A DNA stretch of 64,000 nt from Erythrophleum ivorense (taxonomy: Eukaryota; Streptophyta; Magnoliopsida; Fabales; Fabaceae). The translations under genes were made by a program, and so were the position numbers. This document shows positions 12,044-24,839 of this stretch, one piece after another. Under the pieces are notes generated by a model. The model saw only the letters and a program-made list of their open reading frames with translations, searched no databases and was not told the DNA's origin. The stretch's first letter is position 1. The number at the start of each line of letters is the position of its first letter. Location of the stretch: NCBI GenBank assembly GCA_026724425.1, contig JAIUCV010000003.1, positions 44,045,283-44,109,282 of the forward strand, given 5' to 3'.

Positions 12044-13190
12044 CTTTAAAAATCGAAATAGACCAAGCAATTGAACCAAAAAATTGGTGAATCAATCCTA
12101 ACTCTTGTTTGGATGACCTTCCAGATTGGCCTATTGAAAAATCAATCAAACTAATCAAAAAAGGGTTACCCAATTTTGAAAAATAAAATCTTCAACTTTG
12201 GGCCTTATAATTTGATATGTGATAAGACAAAGGTGTGGCTTATTGTTTATGAAGAGAGATTCTAGTCCTCTCTTTAATATTACTTGATGTGGGACATAGT
12301 CTCATTTTATTCAATTTGGAAAATCTCAGCCACGACATTACACATCCAGGAGATAGCTCTACCACTTCTGCCCTTTCCCAACATGAGACATTTTTCCTCC
12401 TCCTCAAGCTACCATTGTCAACAATGGTGTTACTCATTGTAAATGTGGCCCCAAACATTGCTACCAACTTTGTTGCCATTGTTTCATGAAATTGAGGAGA
12501 TACTACATTTAAGAGATGGAGAAGAAATGAAAAATGTGCTTTTGATGCTATAAAAAACTAGGAAAGAAGGAAAAGAGATATTGGTTAAAAATTAGAGCAT
12601 TTGTGTATTGTGTTATGAGAAGTAAGGGTAACCTTTTGTGGTGGAGATGAAGAGCTTTTGTTTGCCTATAATTGTTGGGGTATTTTAGAAAATCCATCCT
12701 AAAGGAAACTTTTGTGTGATTATCTATTTGAGAGAATAGTTAAAAGGAAGAGGTGGAATGGAATAGAAAATTGAAAGAGCATTTAATGGGTTGTTCATGG
12801 TGTGGAGGTTTATTTTCTTTATCACGTTGTGATGTAAAGTGAGGATTAATGACATGGGAAGGCAAGGCAAAAAGAAGGTGAGACTCCAATTGTAACAATA
12901 TAAGATGCCTCTAACACAATGAGTGTCCATTTTGGCTTATACAAAGTTAAGTTAATATTAGATAAGATGAAGTTTTTGTTTTTACTTTCTAGTATAAATT
13001 TTCCTTTTTTTTTTACTTTTTACATAGAAACATAACTAAGGTTTAGGTGCCAAAAAAAATAGATCCATGATATAATATATATATATATATATATATATCA
13101 TTAGTTCAATTAGGTTCAACCACGAACTAATCAATGAACTATAAACAAGTACTTTCACTAGTTCAATGATCGATCCACTAGTTTTAAAAA
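12044..13190. mobile_element. Candidate DNA element with TTTAAAA-type inverted ends
   Basis: The left end begins TTTAAAAATCGAAATAGACC and continues with CAATTGAACC. The right end, read on the opposite strand, gives TTTTAAAACTAGTGGATCGA followed by CATTGAACTAG. This pair matches the style of a dispersed plant element whose ends carry TTTTAAAACCGG...TTGAACCGG words. I could not define a target duplication. The interior (about 12,190-13,070) looks like unrelated sequence, including a 'gatgtgggacatagtctca' word common in LTRs, and a (TA)n run at 13,071-13,098. The borders are tentative. Confidence 0.35.
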
Positions 13191-13789
13191 TTTTGATTTG
13201 GATTGCCATGGTGAGAGTATGACCTACATTACAAATCAAATTCTTTTAATCTTAAAATGTCTTTCTCTACCTTGCCATTACCACGTGGTTCATTTGTGTG
13301 CCATGAGAACTAACTACCAAGTGTAGAAATTGGATCTTTGCAGTTATGCAATCATACAGTTAAAGGGAGAGTGACATAAAGGGTGAAAATGTCTATGGAG
13401 TCCACTTCCTTTATTTACATCCATTCTTTCTTTTCTCTATATCTTTTTTCAATTACATTATATGCAATCAATTTGTAACCTTTTACTACAAGAGTAGGAG
13501 AATGAAACAATATCAAAAGCTTTGTCCTTGCCATAAGAACCCTCTGCCATGCCCTTGTTGCTAAAGGAATCAAAAATAGGGACATGAAGGTAAAATTTGC
13601 AAGTTTAAACAATTACGTTAGTTTTTATTAGAATTAGAAACCCAATCCAAAATCTCAATTGATCTTATCTTACCAATAATTCAAGTTACAACACCAATTC
13701 CATTGAGTGCAAGTCATTTCAAAATGGGATATAATATAGGCCAATAAAAATAAACCTGGTGAGGTAGTCCATATGTTTATTATGTTAGA
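13191..13789. other. Spacer, no gene recognised
   Basis: I see nothing definable. The minus-strand open frame at 13,415-13,612 resembles no known protein. Confidence 0.4.
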
Positions 13790-15807
13790 GATTGGAGAAC
13801 CAGGAGTGGAGTCAATTAACGATATCCTAATCAGAGATCTTGTCAGTTCTAATAGTCAGTGAAAAAGAAAACTAAAAAGCTCTAGGGAAGTGGCATTAGA
13901 GAAAGATGTGATCCATTGGCTCCTTGGCCAAAAAAGCAGAATGGGCAATCTTGATTGCTTTGAAGGTGATGCTTTTAAAGGTTGTCAGCTATAGGGATGG
14001 CTCTTTGAAATATTTTTCAAATGAAATGAATCATCCTTATTGGGAGCTTTAGCCTCCAATTATTCTTCCAGAAGAAGACATGAGGGACTTGGATATCTAA
14101 GTCTTCCAATCTTAAACATCTAAAACCATCTTTAATAGACTAAAGACCATTAGAGCTGCCCATCCAAGTGAGATGATCTTCTCTATCAAAAATGAAAAAG
14201 CTTGGCCAAGAATAAGATTCCTAGTAAAGGGAAGATAAAGTTTGTTCCTTCCTAATTTGTCATACAAAATAAGGTTAGTGACCAGTGAAAATCATTATTT
14301 AGAGTTGGCTACATCGGCCACCAAAGGCAGTGGTTGATCGGTATATTCTTGCTAGAACCAATCAACCATTTAAGTTTTAGGGAGATTAAAGGGCTCGATT
14401 TAGTTATCCCTTTCCATAACCAAGATGGATTTGAGTGATTATGAATTAAACTTGAAAGGACACTCTTGTAATATTTAGGCCTCAAAATCTTAGCATAAAA
14501 AGAATTATGCTTGTTATAAAAAAGCCTCCATACCTATTTAACAGGAAGTACTTGATTGAAAAATTTTAAAGGTTGAAACCCCAAACCTCCCTCTAGGGTA
14601 GGTAAAGACAACTTTTCTAGCCAGCAAAATACATCTTTCTTAATTTTTAATCATCATTGAAGCCCAAAAAGAAATTTACAATTTTGCTATCTAGAGTTGT
14701 ACTAATCCTTTTAGGAAGGTGGAAACAAGAAAGATAATAAAAAAGGACTAACTTCATAACAAATTCGATCAAAGTCATCTTGATAGCTCCGGAGAGAAGT
14801 ATAGCTTTCTAAGCTTGATGTTTAGAATCAATCTTGTCTATCATTTTGTTGTAAATCTAGCTCTTATGCCTTCCTATGTCAACCCAAAAGCCAAGATATT
14901 TCTTGAGTCTTTAAGCATAGTTAACCTGAAAAGTACCTGAAAGTAATTTTTTGAATTTATGAAGGGTATTCAAACTAAAAACTATCTACAATTTTGATTT
15001 GTTAATGACTTGCCTAAAAAGGTTGCCATATGTTTCTAAAATGTCATTAACCACTTTGCAAGACTCAAGCTTTCCTTCAAAAAATAGGATTGTATCATCC
15101 ATATACATGAGGTGACTAAAAAATTCTAAGTCATTATTTATTTTGATTCTAGTCCAAGAAACCATTTGTTCTTCCTTAGCAACCATGCAAGGTAAAACAT
15201 TAGCACAAAGAATGAATGAATAATGTGAAAGGAGGTCTCCTTGTTTAATACCTATGTTTAAGTTAATGATGGAAGACAAGTTGCCATTGATTAAAATTTG
15301 GTAGGAAACCATGGAGATGCATTGCATTATCATCTAGATCCATTAAGAAGGAAAATTCATTTTGATGAGAACAACATGAAGTTCCAAGATAGCATATCAT
15401 AAGCTTTAGAGATATCAATCTTGAATGCACACCATCTCTTATTGCTAATTCTTTTTTTGTGAGTTTGATGTAAGATCTTTGACACTAGAATGATATTATC
15501 ATAATTGAGGTAACCTTTAATGAAAGCACTTTGGTTGCGTGCAATATAATTGTCTAGAATTCTTTTGATTTTGTTGCATAACACCTTAGCAACAATCTTG
15601 TAGACCAAGTTGCAAAGGTCGATAGGTCTAAAGTCCTTCTAAGACTGATGATTGTTGCATTTAGGAATCAAGGTGATGAAAGTCTTATTAGGATTTCTTA
15701 AAAGAAAGCCATGATTCTGAAATTAATCATGTTCACCACATCATAAGAGATTAAATCCCAATAAACTTGGAAAAAATGGCCATGATAACTATCTAGGCTG
15801 CAAGCAT
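13790..15807 (-). pseudogene. LINE (L1-type) reverse transcriptase, 3' part, decayed
   Basis: This is the remains of the pol protein of a plant non-LTR retrotransposon, which copies its RNA at a nicked genomic site. On the minus strand the following are readable: GHFFQ near 15,780; the 'RPI.LCN.VYKIVAKVL' block near 15,600; NQSAFIKG (about 15,530); FKIDISKAYD (about 15,410); IKQGDLLS (about 15,245); the catalytic YMDD box (about 15,100; family usual F/YADD); then YLG...GR and LL..A.K..LI blocks near 14,750-14,880. A zinc-finger-like CPFC motif near 13,950 fits the zf-RVT domain. Stops and frameshifts separate the blocks, so it is inactive. The upstream part of the same copy lies at 24,840-25,270, displaced by nested insertions. 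Confidence 0.85.
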
Positions 15808-16211
15808 TGTTACAACCTACTATATTTCATTCACTTGGTATGATGAAATGTCCATTTTAGCCATTGTTTTCATTACAAAAATTTTAGCCATATAAATTAA
15901 CTACTAAATATATCAAATTAAATTCCAATACCCCGAAACAATATTCTGTTCCATTTTAATTCATAACTCACATACAATTATCTAGTCTCTTGGAACAAAT
16001 GGCCATGATAACTATCTAGGCTGCAAGCATTGTTACAACCTACTATATTTCATTCACTTGGTATGATGAAATGTCCATTTTAGCCATTATTTTCATTACA
16101 AAAATTTTAGCCATATAAATTAACTACTAAATATATCAAATTAAATTCTAATACCCCGAAACAATATTCTGTTCCATTTTAATTCATAACTCACATACAA
16201 TTATCTAGTCT
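15766..16211. repeat. Two near-identical tandem copies of a 223-base unit
   Basis: The copies are 15,766-15,988 and 15,989-16,211. The unit contains about 42 bases of LINE sequence, the AGCAT target copy and about 181 bases of the start of solo LTR A. Only a handful of differences are visible (for example cattgtttt/cattatttt and attccaata/attctaata). The duplication therefore happened after LTR A had inserted and looks young. Confidence 0.9.
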
Positions 16212-19194
16212 CATCTATTGGATCATGTATATAACTCTCATATGCAAAAAGAAACAAATGCTCCATTTTAGCCTTGAATGCATATTATGGCATAAATTTC
16301 CAAAATTCATAATTTTAGTTACATAACTCTGACTAACACAAATTAGATGTCACTTTGAAGCTTATGATATGAACTTTCTACTATAAAAATTTTAAGTCAA
16401 AATAAATCCATTTGGTCCTTCAAATCCTATAAAAATCAAATCTGGTATAGTATGAATAGTAATGATCATAACAACTTTTTGGAGCTAATTTTGGAAATTT
16501 ATAAAATATTATATAAAACTCCAAAAAATACAAACTTTAGCTCTATAGAAAGTTGTGAATGTCCTCTAAATGTTCACCAAATTGTAGCTTCAAATTCAAT
16601 CATCAAGATAGTTAGAGGTAAAGGGACATTTTATGGCTTATTTGGATAATTTTGTTGTTCCAAGATGGTCCAATTAAGCTCTAATATGACATCTTTTGCC
16701 ATGAGCAAATTTCAACTCATACATGCAATATCTATGAAACGCTCATCATATGAAATTTGCCTTGCATCTAAAACTCACCTTTCCACTTGCTTATATGCAT
16801 GCAAACTTCTTGGATTTTCATATATCAAAACATGTTCCCTTATCTTATACATATATCTAACAGTCATAAATTCATGGCTCAACACATTTTATGCAATCTA
16901 TTACATTACATCAAAATATAAATCAAAAGTGTATAAACTTTAACTACATCTTTGGCTTCAAGAGCCTGTGTTTTTCTCTCTTTTTTTCCTCCTTGCTAGG
17001 TTCACCTAGCATTGTTAGTAGGAAATAAAGGGTGAGATTTTATAGGAGAATCCCAATGGCAATATTCAACTATTCCAATGCACACAATAAACAATTCAAG
17101 AATGAATGCAAACGTGCATAGTCAAGTTCACATAAAACAACATAAATTTTTGAACTAGCATAAAACATTTTGAATTTGTCTAATAATGACATAAAATATA
17201 CTAGCTAGGCTCATATTTGGATTAAGGAAGAACTATTACATTTAATTCCCTACCACTTGTAACACCATCATATCATAACTCATTTCATGCCATTTCTAGG
17301 TTCTATTCCATGAAGCATGTGAGTTCTCAAGAAAAAGACATTAAAATATTACATTTTCATGTGTTGCGTAACGGATAAATTTTTCATCTGGCATTCCATG
17401 GACCAAGGAAACTCATTAAACTCGTTCTCATATTTAATTACACTAATACAATTCAAAACCATCCAAGAAAGTGGCTTGGAACTCATACAAGTGGATGAAC
17501 CACACCAATTTCCACGAATTAACCATGGTCAAAATTTTAGTTTTTCTATCACAACTTTAGAAATTCATAACTAAATCCAAAAAAATTAAAATCCAACAAA
17601 CTTTACCATTCTAGAAAGCTTTAGATGTCTACCCCATGGCAAAAATAATTTTAGCTCGTGAATCATTAAGGGGAAAACGTTTGACATCCGAAAAGCTACT
17701 GAGGTCTCTACTATATGGGCTATTGTCTCATATTATTAATATGAAATTCCAAAATTGATAACTAATTCTATAAAAATTGAAATCATACACATTTGGCTAT
17801 TCTGGAAAGCTACAGACGTTAAATATATGCTAAAAGTAATTTCAGAATGAAACAGATACTTTTAGCCATTAGAAATCTATAAAATAATAACTAAACTCAG
17901 GGGGTACTACTGCTACTGACAGCAAATTTCAAAAATGCATAACTCTTTGCTCAGACCTCCAAATGAGGTAATCTCGGTGGCTAGAGTTTATTCCTATAAA
18001 ATTTCACAAGTATTGGATACCATTTGCCCATCGGATGACATAGAATACAAATCTGACCATATGAACAGTGCACATACCAGAACCAATTGAAAATCTCAAC
18101 TTTAAAAATTCATAACTAATTTTGTAGAGCTTCATTTCTTTTACACTTTAGCATCCCAAAAAGCTCTCAATGAGCTCTACATATCTGCTAAATTTCACGG
18201 AGAAATTCCATCATTTGGTCAGAATGTGCCATAAAGTGCTATTTGGGTCATTTTAATGCCTTTTAATGGTTCAAAGGTGGGCAAAATGGCTCCTAAGGTT
18301 CTTGTGGCCACTTAGGCAAGTGAAAATGGCCCAAAAAGACTCTCTAAACTTGTCTCAAAGGTGTAAAGGTCCAAAACATAGAATTTCATTTTCATCCCCA
18401 AGCTATATACTAAGAAACATGCACTTGAAATAGCCATTCAATACCCAAAAATTACAATACATTCCATTTACCATAAAATTTTATACATACATCATCTATT
18501 AGAATATTTACACATGTTCCATTCATTGTATATCAATTCTATCAAAAAATTATATCATGTGTCATTCCTTTTGTTACACTATAAGCAAAATCAAGCAATT
18601 TAGGGCCAAAGTTTTATCTTCCACCTTGGTGACTTCCATTTCCTTGTTCATTGGCTCTACCTAGCATATTAAGATATTGGAGAGGAGGGAGTAAGATTCA
18701 AAGAATCCCAATAGCTCATCTCCCATTCAATCATGCATAAAGAATGTAATACAAGCCTTAAAATGCATGCATGGCGTACTAACATTTGGAATGGTTAAAG
18801 ATGCATTCTTGGCATTTACACATAGCATACTTAAATTTGTCAAATAAACAGATTAGCCTCACCCACTTTCTTCAAGGTTCTTGGACTTGCCTCGCCCTTT
18901 TTCTTAAAGGCCTTGAACTAAGCCTTGCTCTTGGGAGACTTTCTCTTGATCTCAACCACTTCTAAGGGCTCTTGGCTCATCTTCACTGAAGATAGAAGGT
19001 TCTTGGCCTCTCCACGTTCAAACAAATCAATGCAAACATTCTAGGCATCATTTAAATACATAATACAATACTATGGTTCCATGGAACATAGGCATCATAC
19101 TAAAATATAATTCATAACTTAAAATACTCATACACATATTCAAAAATAATGTAGAGATTCATTCATGCATGAGAGAAAAGAGAGAGAGCTACCT

Positions 19195-20580
19195 TTGGTG
19201 AAATCATGATGAATCAAGGTCGTTCCCTCAGAGAATCAGTACGATTGGTGATTAGGCATTAGAGTTCTCACATTCATTTTAGTTAAACAATCAAATTATA
19301 ATTGAGTTTTTATGAAAATTAATTCAAATGCAATTGACAATAATAAAAGATGGTTGTAGTTGAGGGTATGTAATTAAAAACACCCTAAGAATTTTAATCC
19401 CCTTTATCCACAATATCAATCATTCCCCTTTTCAATTAATTGGCTTAAGGTAAATTTTAGAGTCAAGGTCTAATTGGGTATAAATGTCTTTCGATCCATT
19501 TAAACCCCTATACCAACTCACTCTTGATATCTCAAGGGAGTAGTTAACATTTAATTAAGTGCAGACCTTATCTTGACTACCTAGGGCCTTGAGTATATCT
19601 CTATCTCAAGTGCAAATTAGATTATATACAATCCTAAGTTGTTTAACCAATGATTTATAAGCAATTTCCTTCTTTCAAAGGTTAATTACCCAATCCATAA
19701 TCAAACTAAAGGAGGCCAAATAATAGAATAAACTATAATTCAGATTAAACACTAAAATTCTTAATAATCCGCATAATCAAAAAGGGAAACAATCTCCAAA
19801 GATTAAAGGTTCATAAAATTCCTAAGGGTTACAAGATCTAGCCACTCATGGCTTGAAATCCACAAACTATCTCAGCAAATATATTAACTATCATCAACTA
19901 GAAGGGAAGATAGAGTAGAAACACCTAATCGGAAGGATAAATGATAGAATTAATGGATTCCCAATTAAGTTGAAGCTTCCCCAACACCTTTCATGCATTT
20001 TCCTCTTATCCTAGTCGGCTAGAACATTCCCTTTTCGTTGAATAATGAAACCCTAGCCTCCTCTTCTCTATTTTAGCTCGCTAATCGAAGCTGTGCATTT
20101 TAGAGGCCGATCTTGCTATAGCGAGGAGTGCTTCTCGCTATAGCGAGAGCTCATAGATTCCCAGATTTCTGCTGCTCTCGCTACTGCATCATTATGGCAA
20201 GTTGCTCCTTGGAATTTGTATGCCTCGCGACTTTGCTATGGCAAAGTACCTTCCTCGCTATAGCGAAAGTGCATCCTCATTACAGCAAATTGAGTTCTAC
20301 CTGTAACGAGAGGATTTGTTCCACTTGTACTTTTCACTTCTCAGCTTCCCTCTCTTTTCTCAATTCTTTCTTCCTTCTTTTCCTTTTCCTAAAATTGGAA
20401 TCAATCATAAAATAAGGCTCAAACTGATAAAGATATTACAATAGAAATACTTTCTTTATTTTGTTCGATTGAATACACTTTTAATCCTGTTAATCAAGAG
20501 GGAAGTGTTTTGCCTCCCTAATTTAATCTCAAATGTATTCCTTTTTCATTCTAAATTAGGGAATCATCAAATCACACACT
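19195..20580. mobile_element. Insert C within LTR B, class unresolved
   Basis: Compared with the LTR at 2,644-6,070 and with LTR A, about 1.4 kb of extra sequence follows the shared CTACCTT word of LTR B. It starts near ATGATGAATCAAGGTCGTTC and ends somewhere before the CCCCTTTCTCGACTTC word that again aligns with LTR A. I found no convincing inverted ends or target duplication. The words AATCA near both sides are too common to count. It could be a short LTR or a retrotransposon fragment. It holds the palindrome cluster described separately. Confidence 0.5.
20112..20295. repeat. Cluster of short palindromes of the CTCGCTATAGCGAG type
   Basis: A perfect 16-base palindrome TCTCGCTATAGCGAGA lies at 20,133-20,148. 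Close variants are CTTGCTATAGCGAG (20,112-20,125), CTCGCTACTGCA (about 20,177), CTTTGCTATGGCAAAG (20,231-20,246) and CTCGCTATAGCGAAAG (20,254-20,269), with a weaker half near 20,280. The area is more GC-rich than the surroundings. The function is unknown: protein binding sites or hairpins in element RNA are possible. Confidence 0.7.
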
Positions 20581-22414
20581 TTTCTCCTTGGATTTGCCCC
20601 CTTTCTCGACTTCACACATACAAAGGTGTGGGATTGGTTTCTCTTGGCCTAAACACAATTTATGGAAGCCAATTAGGTTCATGAAATCATTTCTAAAGCC
20701 ATACCTCTTCCTTAAACTCTAGCTTGGGCTAATAACCTTTTTATGGTTCCAAAATGCACCTAATAAAGCAACACCCTTCAAATAAATTCTAAGCTCCATT
20801 CTCTCCATTCATATATGATTCTTGACTCATTTCAAGCCTCTTGGAGCCATCACCCAATTAAAACTAAGAGTCTAAGTACATGTTTCTTCCTTAGGTCACA
20901 TTATGGAATCTATGGTACCAATTCATTCTCTAAGCCTCCTAATTTTTTTCTAAGGTTTTCCCTCACTTTCATTCATCATATATGACTCAAAAATAGGCTT
21001 GAAAAAATTTAAAACTCTCCCTAGCTATGCTATCCTTGTTTGGTCGAAACATAGAGCATTAATGGGGTTAAATAGCTTCTTGATTTTTCCTTGATGGGAA
21101 GACCATTTAGGAAGGTTTTTAAGAGTCTTAGGAGTTCAAGAAAACACTTAAATAGCCAAGGGAACTCATAGATTAAATCAATTTTTACAATTCCCCTAAA
21201 TACTCTACACTTTTCCAACTTATAGTTTAATAGATTTTCTTGAAATTTCATATCTTCCATCTTCCCATAACTTAATTTCACTAATTCTTAATGGTTCTAG
21301 AACAAAAACCCTTCCCTCCTCTTGGGTCTGTTTTGGCCGAAAATACATCAAGGAAGAAGCAAACAAGAAGAAGCAATGAATCAAAGAATTACCTTGAATT
21401 TCCACTTGCTTCCAAGAGCTCTTTTCCTTGGTTTGTTGCTTCTCCAAGATTTTGAACACTTCCCTTTTGTACTAAACCAGAAACAGCCCCCAAACTACCA
21501 ATTAAATTCATAAAAAGAGAAGAAGAAGAGAGGAGAGAAGATTCCTTAAAGGAAGAACACAATTTCCATGATTTCTCATCTTTTCTTGGCTTTTTCTCTT
21601 TCTTTTGCCTCCTCCCTTGTGCACCTAAAAATTCTAGTCTTCCCCTCTGTTTCTTGGCAAAAGTAAGTCGGTCTAAAATGAGGGAGAGTGAAACATGAAC
21701 TTTAAAGGAGAATAAAGAAGCTTCTTGTTAAAATTGTTTTCAATTTTACCCTTCACAATGGCATTTCCAGTTTGGCTTTGTTTTAGCTCCTTTTTTAAAA
21801 CCATCTTTTTCATTATAAAATTTAGGTTCCCAATTTAGTAAAATGTCTTTGGAATCACTCAAATCGGAGCTAAAACCTTCCCGAACAAACTAGTCAAAGT
21901 TTAAGTCAACTGACGTTAGAAAACCTACACCAAAAAAGTTTTAACTGTTCTAGGGTTTCCCATAATTTTCAGGGCCTTTAAGAACCCTGGAGAACTTAAA
22001 AATTTCATTTAAAAAGCCCTCCTATGTGTTTTTCCAAAATTGTACTTATTTATAAAAATGCCACTGGCCTTTCGACAAATTTTTTGAATTACTGCGGGCA
22101 TGGTTTCTAGGCAATTCAGGGCTCAAATCCTCATTTTTTATTATTTAGAATTTTATTCTAATTTTTTTTATCTTAAATAACTCATTTCAAGGGGTTTGCT
22201 TTGAAAACACATCTGTTTACATCGTTTAATGAAAATCGAACATTACACCACTCTTGCTAAGAGTCAAAAACATATCTCATACATGTAAAAAATCATACTA
22301 GCATAGCTAATACAAGCATAACTCAAGCAACGCATAAAATAATTAATACACATAACACATCTCTAATCACATACATCTAAATACATATAAGGAGGAAAGA
22401 ATAAACTACCTTAA

Positions 22415-22846
22415 GGGTAAATACCGAGCCCGAAGACCTAACGTGCCCAGCCTTGCCTAGCCAAAGGGCCAGGCCAAGCCATAAAATTGAGATGGGCTAG
22501 GTGTTGAGCCAAACTTAAAGGCCACATTGGCCAAACCTAACTTAAACTTAAACTTAAAAAAAATTATAAATATTTATATGAAAATTTTAATTTTTTTAAA
22601 GGAAAAATAATATTTTATAAGGACTTATATAAAAATCTTCTTTTTTAAGGTCATTTTATAATTTTTACAATAAATTTCAAAAATAAAGAAAAAAAAACCA
22701 AGTAGCCTGATGCTAAATTGGGCCACTCAATTTTTAATTGGATTAGGCTAAACTCAAGTAATGAGTTTCAATTTTGAAGCCCATTTAAAATTAGGCTTGG
22801 CATCAGGTTAGGCCAAAGTCCAACCTGACTCGACCCATGTTCACCC
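22415..22846. mobile_element. MITE-like insert in LTR A, flanked by TTAA
   Basis: The left end GGGTAAATACCGAGCCC and the right end, read on the other strand as GGGTGAACATGGGTCGAG, form imperfect inverted repeats. Each is bordered by TTAA (22,411-22,414 and 22,847-22,850). The interior is full of GGCC/GGCCAA words, as in a widely dispersed plant repeat that begins GGGTGAACATGGGTCGGG. It is non-coding. The superfamily is not determined. Confidence 0.5.
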
Positions 22847-24839
22847 TTAAGTTACCAGATTAAGCTAGGAACCTTGATCAAGTATTAGCTCACTTGTTCT
22901 TTTCTTTTTTTCTCAATTCCACATACACATAATAGTGTGGTTGTACTAGCTTGGCTTAAACATATAAAAAAAATACAAAATAATTAATTAGTACTTATTC
23001 TATCTCTTTCTATCAACATATGTATATATTAAAACTTAAAGTATAAATTTAGGTTACATAAATGCCTCAAGGTGCCTCTTTCCATTTGCTATACTTTATG
23101 TAGCATTTCCATTATTCATCTATCTCATTTTTACTTACTTTCCATGACTAAAAGAAGTCTAACATTTAGCCATATCACTAATTCAATTCATAGGACACCT
23201 TTAGGATTTTCATGGTACCATCCATTTAACATAATCAAATCTCATTTTTTTTCCTTAAACCAATGGTTCATCTAATCTTTATATTATTCACTTAGGCCTT
23301 TTGAATCATTAAACTAAATTAAAAACTTCTCTAAATGCCATTTCTACATCTCGGCCAAGAGCACCTCCATAATGTCAAATCTTGGGATTTTTTTGTTTAA
23401 TAAAGAACTTGAAGGCTTTAAGATATTCATGATTTATTTTTAGTTCAATCATGGAATCATAGATTTCAAATAATATTTGTAGGGCTTTGAAGTATTCATG
23501 GCCCATCTTGAACCCTACGTGAAAGTATCTTTCATTTTATTGCTTTCAAGGTTGATTTCTTTGCACATTTTTAATCCTCACTCTCTAAACCCTTGATTTC
23601 ATCAAACTTTTATCAAATACAAATTCTCTCTCTCTCTCGACCGAACCATCAAGGCATTAGGGTTCCATGATTAGTAATTTTTCTTAACTTGATATATACC
23701 TTGTTTTGATGATCCTTGAATGTAAATTCTTGTGCTATATTTGGTTTCCTCAAATAAACTCTTTTACTCGAGGTGGCAACCACAAACTTCACTTTTTTTA
23801 GAAACCAAATCCACCATAAGAAAGAGCATAAAGAATAAAAAATGTTTCATGATTGGATCATAGCAAAATTTGACATAAATCTTTACCTATTTTGGCTTGC
23901 TTTCCTTGCTCTCTCCTCCCTTCTTCAGGCTACCATGGAATTGAAATTGGAGCTACTTAAGTCAATTATCAAATGGAAAAGAAGAAGGGATGACCCACAT
24001 ATATAAGGTTAGGGTTTTATAACATTTTGAAAAATGACCATTGTGTCCCTACATTTTAATTCCTCTGTTTGAACTTAATTTTAGTCTTTTCACAAATGGA
24101 CTACTCCATAATAAATTTTAGACTCTCTTATTTATTAAAAATGTTTTATTAAGGGTATAATGGCTTAAAACAGTCTAGAATAATCCCAACTAAAATCTTA
24201 TCACTAAGAGATCTAAATTATACACCATCAGGGATTTAACTAAATCAATCTCATTTGATTAATCTACTAACCTTATTTCATAATATTATGACAAGGGATA
24301 TATGTTTCTTCAGTCAATTCTCATGTTATCTAGATCTTTATTTTTTTCTACTTTATGGTTAAATTGACTTTTTACCCTTATATTCATTTGTTATCTATTT
24401 TAATTTTTTTAATGCTGCTTTTCTGGATCAATTTGGTCTATACATTATTTAACTTTCTTTTTCACTCACAAAAGTAACAATTTAAAGTTCACATTGGCTT
24501 AAAACAACTTAAAATGACTCAATTTACACTTGTGAAACTAATTATCCCAATTTGTGTGCAATCAAGGTGTCAACTAATTTTATCATTTTTGATTGATCTG
24601 GTAACTTTACTTAGTCATGTAATGATAAAAAATATCTTACTCCCTTAATATAATACTAAATACTTAAAATCTTGATTTTCTCCTATTGCATTATAAGAAT
24701 TATTTTTGGTCACCCTTAAATTGGATTCTTACTATTTCTAAATCCTTTTTTTTCAACTAATTGGACTTTTACTTTTTCTCACTACTTCTCATAGCCTTAT
24801 GTAAGAATCTAACCCAATATAAAAATACTAGATATTACA

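Larger units (their letters stand above)
17258..22247 (-). mobile_element. Solo LTR B nested in LTR A, target duplication CCACT
   Basis: It opens TGTAACACCATCATATC and closes AAAATCGAACATTACA, flanked by CCACT at 17,253-17,257 and 22,248-22,252. Without insert C it is about 3.6 kb. Its last 700 bases are clearly homologous to 5,390-6,070, so it belongs to the same family as the left-edge element. It encodes nothing. The small open frames inside it (for example 21,220-21,459) show no family resemblance. Confidence 0.85.
15808..24839 (-). mobile_element. Solo LTR A (interrupted), target duplication AGCAT
   Basis: It opens TGTTACAACCTACTATA and closes ATACTAGATATTACA, flanked by AGCAT at 15,803-15,807 and 24,840-24,844. 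After subtracting solo LTR B (17,258-22,247 plus one target copy) and one 223-base duplicate it measures about 3.8 kb, close to the LTR at 2,644-6,070. There is no internal region, primer-binding site or coding sequence, so it fits a solo LTR left by LTR-LTR recombination. Its start resembles that of LTR B, which suggests a related gypsy-type family in minus orientation. Confidence 0.8.

Noticed and set aside
16026..16040. A second LTR start at 16,031
   Set aside because: It is the copied junction within the 223-base tandem duplication, not an independent insertion.
20112..20295. CRISPR-like array
   Set aside because: The palindromes are irregularly spaced and degenerate, with no uniform spacers, and this is a plant nuclear sequence inside a repeat.
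17253..22252. Full-length LTR retrotransposon
   Set aside because: The stretch has no internal region, primer-binding site or second LTR. It is one LTR interrupted by insert C, so a solo LTR fits better.
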